Shown piece by piece: positions 50,026 to 53,960 of a stretch of DNA of 53,960 bases. Each line of letters begins with the position of its first letter. The first letter of the stretch is position 1. Source of the DNA: Nemertoderma westbladi (Eukaryota > Xenacoelomorpha > Nemertodermatida > Nemertodermatidae); contig JAUCBJ010007763.1 of NCBI GenBank assembly GCA_032718475.1, forward strand, positions 1 through 53,960, written 5' to 3'. The position numbers and the translations under genes are program-made. The notes beneath the pieces were generated by a model. It saw only the letters and a program-made list of their open reading frames with translations. It was not told the DNA's origin and did no database searches.

Positions 50026-50867
50026 AGAGTGAATACTAGAGGTCTCGCAACGCGGAGCTAAAAACGTGCATTACACAAAAACTAAATACGTGGGATGAAA
50101 GGGAATTCCTAGCGGTTTTCTGTAAAATTCCCCTGGTTGCCAAATAGGATGTTTGTATTAAGAATATGTAATTTAGCTCAATAAGGGAATGAGAGACCAT
50201 GCCAAGAATGTATTAGGGTCAGCGTAAGATAGAATCACCAGATAGCTAATATTATTTATTAAGGCGCTAATATTTATATATATCATAGCATTACGTAACT
50301 CCATTGTCTGATATCTATATATAAATAATTTATTAATTTACAATATATTGATTGCAGTAGGCCTAGTAAATATTGCGTGTTTGTGATTAATTTAAATTAT
50401 ATTGTAACAAAAATTACGTGTATTTTTACTCATTTAAAATATATAGTAGAAAAAATAACGTGTTTTGTGACTAAATTAACTTAATATACGTTTAGGCACC
50501 TATGTACGTATTGTTAAAAAATAAATTAGACTGATCGACAGCGTTACATACCATATGGGGTATGCGGGTCTTAACCCCTCCCTCAGTAGTAGGCCTTAAC
50601 CTAGAACCATTAGGGACAAACTGAGTTAATTACTCAAAGGCACGGACTGGCGCACTGGTATATTACATTAAAATAATAAATCATTATGTTTAGTTATACA
50701 TAACCCAACCAAATTAGCAATTGAGAACCACAAGCCTAACTATGAACAGTGCAGGTCTATGCATTATTAATTATTATATATAATGAAAGATAATTTCATA
50801 TTTTACATTTAACTTGTAAACTGTCTAATATTGTGTATTTATTTATTGTGTTTCCTGTTTTGGCGTG
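50026..50867. other. Non-coding interval
   Basis: AT-rich, several TAGGCCTA-type short palindromes; no gene seen. Confidence 0.4.
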
Positions 50868-51053
50868 ATGGCGGATTCCCAAAAGGAGGTGACCAGTAAA
50901 GGTAGACGCGGTAGGCATGGTGACGTACGCAGAGCCAGTAACACGGGGAGATTGTTCCAAATTGTCGGAGGAGAGAATGCGAACCCAGATTACGATATCG
51001 GAGACTCTATAAAGGAACTTCAAGGTATAGTGACTGCTCTAGTGTGTCCCAAA
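50868..51053 (+). CDS. Possible first coding exon of an unidentified gene
   Basis: GCGTGATGGCGG gives an ATG with G at -3 and +4. The frame encodes 62 residues starting MADSQKEVTSKGRRGRHGDV and containing NPDYDIGDSIKELQGIVTAL. It then reaches CCCAAAGGTACAA, where AAAG|GTACAA is a plausible splice donor; beyond it the frame becomes Ile/Phe-rich and stops. Composition shifts from AT-rich flanks to ~50% GC over the coding part. No family was recognised and no second exon can be placed in the remaining 2.9 kb. It could equally be the start of a retroelement ORF. Confidence 0.35.
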
Positions 51054-51354
51054 GGTACAATTATTTTTATATTTTTATCTCATTCTACTGTAACCAAAGC
51101 CTTTTAGATTAGTATTTACTTGAAATATTTAACTTCCCGGTTTCGCCTACTAATTTTATGACTCCACAATCTGACAGTCTCTCTGGAGTAAAGATATCTA
51201 TTATGAGTTCGTACATTCTGTTCATAAATTTGCTAGCGAAACCCGCAATCTCTGGTAAGTGATGAGTATGAACCCTGGTTAGCAAACATCTAATAATGTC
51301 AGGATTTTATATCTGTGCCCCATAATCATAAACTAAAATCACAAATCTGAAGTT

Positions 51355-51890
51355 TATCAGTCTTTCTTTCTGTTTGTCTATCAAAACTTATAACAGAATA
51401 CTAACTAACTAACCCTTGTATATTGGCCAGCTTTTCATTTCTGATGTCAGTTTTCACTTTTAAATAAATCTTGTCAGTTGGTCTCGTCGGTCTTTCTGTC
51501 AGTCAGTCCGTCAAAACTAAAAAAGAATACAAACTAACTAACATTCTCGCAAGGAGGAGGGAGCTGATTTCATTTCTATGTTTCAAGTTTACATAAATCT
51601 CGTCTGCTGTCTGTCGGTCTTTCTGTCAGTCAGTCTGTCAAAACATAAAAAAGAATACAAACTAACTAACATTCTCGCTATGGGGGTTTTAAGGGGTGCT
51701 GATTTAATGTCTGTCAGATTTCACTTTTAATAAATCTAGTCTGTTGGTCTGTCGGTCTTTCAAAAAGAAATAATGAAATAACTAACATTCTCGCCATGGG
51801 GGTTTTAAGGGTTGCTGATTTCATTTCTGATGAAATAAATTACATAAATCTAGTCTGTCTGTCTGACGGTCTTTCAGTACTACTGTACTG
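51355..51890. repeat. ~110-130-bp tandem repeats, 4-5 diverged units
   Basis: GTCGGTCTTTCTGTCAGTCAGTC, AAAAAGAATACAAACTAACT, AACATTCTCGC.ATGGGGGTT and TTTCACTTTTAATAAATCT recur in that order near 51370, 51490, 51610, 51735 and 51850. An isolated related piece (AGCAAGGAGGAGGGAG) lies at 52342. Confidence 0.7.
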
Positions 51891-52045
51891 TGGTTGGCAT
51901 TACGCAATATACCTAACACTAATAATACAGTTCTACAATAGGGTACCTCCCGTTTCTTTGCTATGAAGAGCACTAAATGTCTTAATACTGTCCACCAGTA
52001 TACCTAGTCCAAGAGCCTTCCAATAAAACATGTATTCCAGCATGA

Positions 52046-52092
52046 CGTCCACTGCACGTCTTAGTGCTGTCCATGGTGACGTGCAGTGGACG
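52046..52092. repeat. 15-bp perfect inverted repeat (hairpin)
   Basis: CGTCCACTGCACGTC (52046-52060) and GACGTGCAGTGGACG (52078-52092), separated by 17 bp. Confidence 0.85.
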
Positions 52093-52463
52093 CATGACAT
52101 AACAAAATCTAATGTAAAAAACTGTCTAATAAATGTGCAATATTTATGTAATTTAAAGATACATAACAACAAGTCATATGAAAGTAAATATTGGCCAGCT
52201 TTTCATTGGTACCAAGAAATCACTATAAGGTTGAAGAATAACCCCTGTGTACAGTAACAACTGGTGCAATATCGTAGGAGACACCTTTTTAATGCTTCTT
52301 ACAAAATAATGAAAGCAAAAATACAAATTCTGGCTAACCCAGCAAGGAGGAGGGAGATGAAACTATCTATGTTTCAAATACCAGGCAATCTCATTAAGAT
52401 TTGTAGAAAAAATTGGGTGAGGGGGCAGGTACCTGAATAACGACACTATTTCTAGGAAATGGT

Positions 52464-53700
52464 GTATACTACGGTGGATGATTGTGGCCAATTTCATTAA
52501 TTTATAAAATGGGAAATATAAAAAGAAATAATGAAATATAATTCTACCAGAAAAAAATTAATGGAATAAAATTCAACTGAGAAATAAATTAATGAATATA
52601 ATTCAAAAATTTTGGAGGGAAATTAGAAATACTGGAACTGTGCGTGCAGTGCAGTAAATTGTCCAGTTCTGTGGGTACCTCCCGTTTCTTTGCTATCAAC
52701 ACGTTTAAGCTGAAATTTAGCAGGTTTGTAGGAGACCATTTCAATTTCAGATATTTTACCTTCTAGCGGCAGACTAGAGAACTGTATACGGATTGCAGCC
52801 CTCCCTGCCAAAAAAATCGATGAAAAAAAAGGAAAAAAGGAAATTATATTTAAAAAAAAAGGGAAAAAAAGGATAGGATACGGTTCAAAAAAGGGAAAAA
52901 CTGTACTGATATAATCTTTAAAAAAAAGAAAGTAAACATTATATTTCATTATTCATTAACCTTATATAGGCCTATTAAGAAACGTCACTGTATGTTTCTA
53001 ATTTTCACCTTTTTGCCTAGTTATCAGAGATGGTTGAGTTCGGCCTATTGATGGTCATTGATAGAGGTTTATCAAACGCTTGTAAATAGAACTTTAGTTT
53101 GAAAGAAATATAGGGCCTAAAAACTTTGGTACGGATTTCCGGTCGTGGCTACATTTATATAAATAACAAAAATACTAATGGTCTCGTAAAATCTGCCAAG
53201 TTTCAGCTTAAACGGGTTAAAAGCAAAGAAACGGGAGGTACGAATTTACTGCACAGCACAGTGTAAGTATTTCAAATTTCCCTCTAAAATGTTTGAATTA
53301 CTTCATTAACTATTTTTCTTGTTGAATTATATTTCATTATTTTCTTTTTATATTGAATTATATTTCAAAATTTATTTTTATATTGAACTAGCTATGGGAA
53401 TACCCGAGACGGGTTACCCGGTATCCCGCCGGTACCGGTACCGACACCGAACGTGAATTAAACTTTTCGAAAAGTGGTCTATAACGACCGCTGGTTAAAG
53501 TTATACAACAAGCCAAGTCCCACCGCAATCCCTCCGCCCGTTTTGAAGGAGTTGAAGCACAGAGACACAGAGAGCGAATTTGACTTTATCTTTACTTTAT
53601 TTGACTTTAGGTATAGATAATATTTCATAAATTTTTTTTATATTTCCCATCTTAAAAATTAATGAAATTGGCCAGAATCAGCCACCGTAGTGAGTGTACC
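52464..53700. mobile_element. Foldback element with long imperfect inverted arms
   Basis: Left arm blocks are CTACGGTGGATGATTGTGGC, CAATTTCATTAATTTATAAA, ATGGGAAATATAAAAAGAAA, AATTCAAAAATTTTGGAGGG, GTACCTCCCGTTTCTTTGCT and CGTTTAAGCTGAAATTTAGC (52474-52740). They reappear inverted and in reverse order at 53690-53163. Arms are ~270 bp before allowing for a ~240-bp insertion in the right arm. The loop is ~420 bp of AT- and A-rich sequence without a transposase. The piece GGTACCTCCCGTTTCTTTGC also occurs alone at 51942, so the family is dispersed. No target duplication was identified. Confidence 0.65.
53385..53632. mobile_element. Insertion within the right foldback arm
   Basis: Breaks the inverted-arm alignment between TTTATATTGAA and AATATTTCATAAA. 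It begins ACTAGCTATGGGAATACCCG and includes GGTTACCCGGTATCCC, then CAGAGACACAGAGAGCGAAT. ACTAGCT...CCCG and the purine-rich ACAGA tail look like the 3' ends of dispersed retroelements in other invertebrates; the family is not identified. Confidence 0.4.
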
Positions 53701-53960
53701 CATAGTTACTGACAAAAAAACTTTTTATACTTTTAGCACAATTTTTTCTCTAAGCCACTCACCTACTTTATAAACACCACACCGACAACCACAGCAAAAT
53801 AAAACTGACCAATCTTGTCACTCGTTTATTGTTTTGGTTAGAATATCCGGTCACGTAACTTATATATTTCCCACGCCGCCTCTGTACCGCAGGCAGGTTT
53901 TCACTTTTCGGTCGATTTTCTATTGGAATTTTATATTATTGAAGAATTTGTATTTTTTTT

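Noticed and set aside
49352-50061. 151-aa frame of LTHELCLLLEWLTTPPIL repeats and a 102-aa frame with an Asn-Thr run
   Set aside because: Products of the 54-bp satellite and the (AACACC)n tract; the first opens only through a one-base variant.

Overview
The window is eukaryotic, very probably metazoan, and the many TAGGCCTA / ACCGGTA short palindromes and the mix of retroelement families fit a marine invertebrate. I cannot name a species or phylum from sequence alone. It is AT-rich, has no prokaryotic gene organisation, and contains no host gene I would call with confidence. It is a transposable-element and satellite landscape.

Layout. 1-900: five diverged copies of a ~163-bp satellite. 1.08-1.88 kb: a segment bounded by a 23-C and a 23-G tract. 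1.9-5.13 kb: a 3' scrap and then a 5'-truncated LINE (minus strand) with an open 869-aa endonuclease/reverse-transcriptase frame. 5.2-8.7 kb: AT-rich DNA with a possible decayed thrombospondin-type-1-like fragment. 8.85-13.48 kb: a 37-bp minisatellite of about 125 units. 14.1-14.76 kb: a broken L1-type ORF1 (minus). 15.63-16.35 kb: the 3' end of a CR1/L2-like LINE (minus).

16358-33509: a 17.15-kb BEL/Pao LTR retrotransposon. It has 1176/1173-bp LTRs (about 14 substitutions and one 3-bp indel apart) and a perfect 5-bp target duplication (TTTGT). Its coding order is a coiled-coil ORF1; a Gag-Pol ORF2 (DUF1759 capsid, zinc knuckles, aspartic protease, RT, RNase H); an in-frame TAG; a linker; an out-of-frame integrase with DUF5641-like tail; then unusual 3' reading frames, the largest encoding a Cys-rich protein with a canonical CCHC knuckle and a basic tail. 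ORF1 and ORF2 overlap in the -1 frame across a heptamer of the slippery form X_XXY_YYZ, and ORF2 contains seven in-phase splice-donor-like motifs within 0.8 kb. The long leader carries two tandem duplications.

33.5-36.5 kb: two copies of a SINE-like repeat and a decayed RT relic. 36508-39121: a 2.6-kb foldback element with inverted arrays of GTTTCGGCAACT, a 9-bp target duplication (GGAGTACAA) and a 68-bp minisatellite core; this resembles a non-autonomous Mutator-like element. 39.4-40.3 kb: a LINE C-terminal scrap, a 26-C tract and a tRNA-derived SINE. 41.33-45.45 kb: a second, heavily mutated copy of the 2.5-5.1 kb LINE (plus strand), lying between ~100-130-bp direct repeats. 45.5-46.8 kb: a 14-bp minisatellite. 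47.2-47.66 kb: a Penelope-like GIY-YIG endonuclease end (minus). 47.83-49.79 kb: a very homogeneous 54-bp satellite, a tRNA-like sequence and an (AACACC)n tract. 50.87-51.05 kb: one possible first coding exon. 51.35-53.7 kb: ~120-bp repeats and a ~1.24-kb foldback element.

The genes do not form a host pathway. The coherent unit is the BEL/Pao element, whose ORFs would supply capsid, protease, RT/RNase H and integrase, plus at least two proteins of unknown role.
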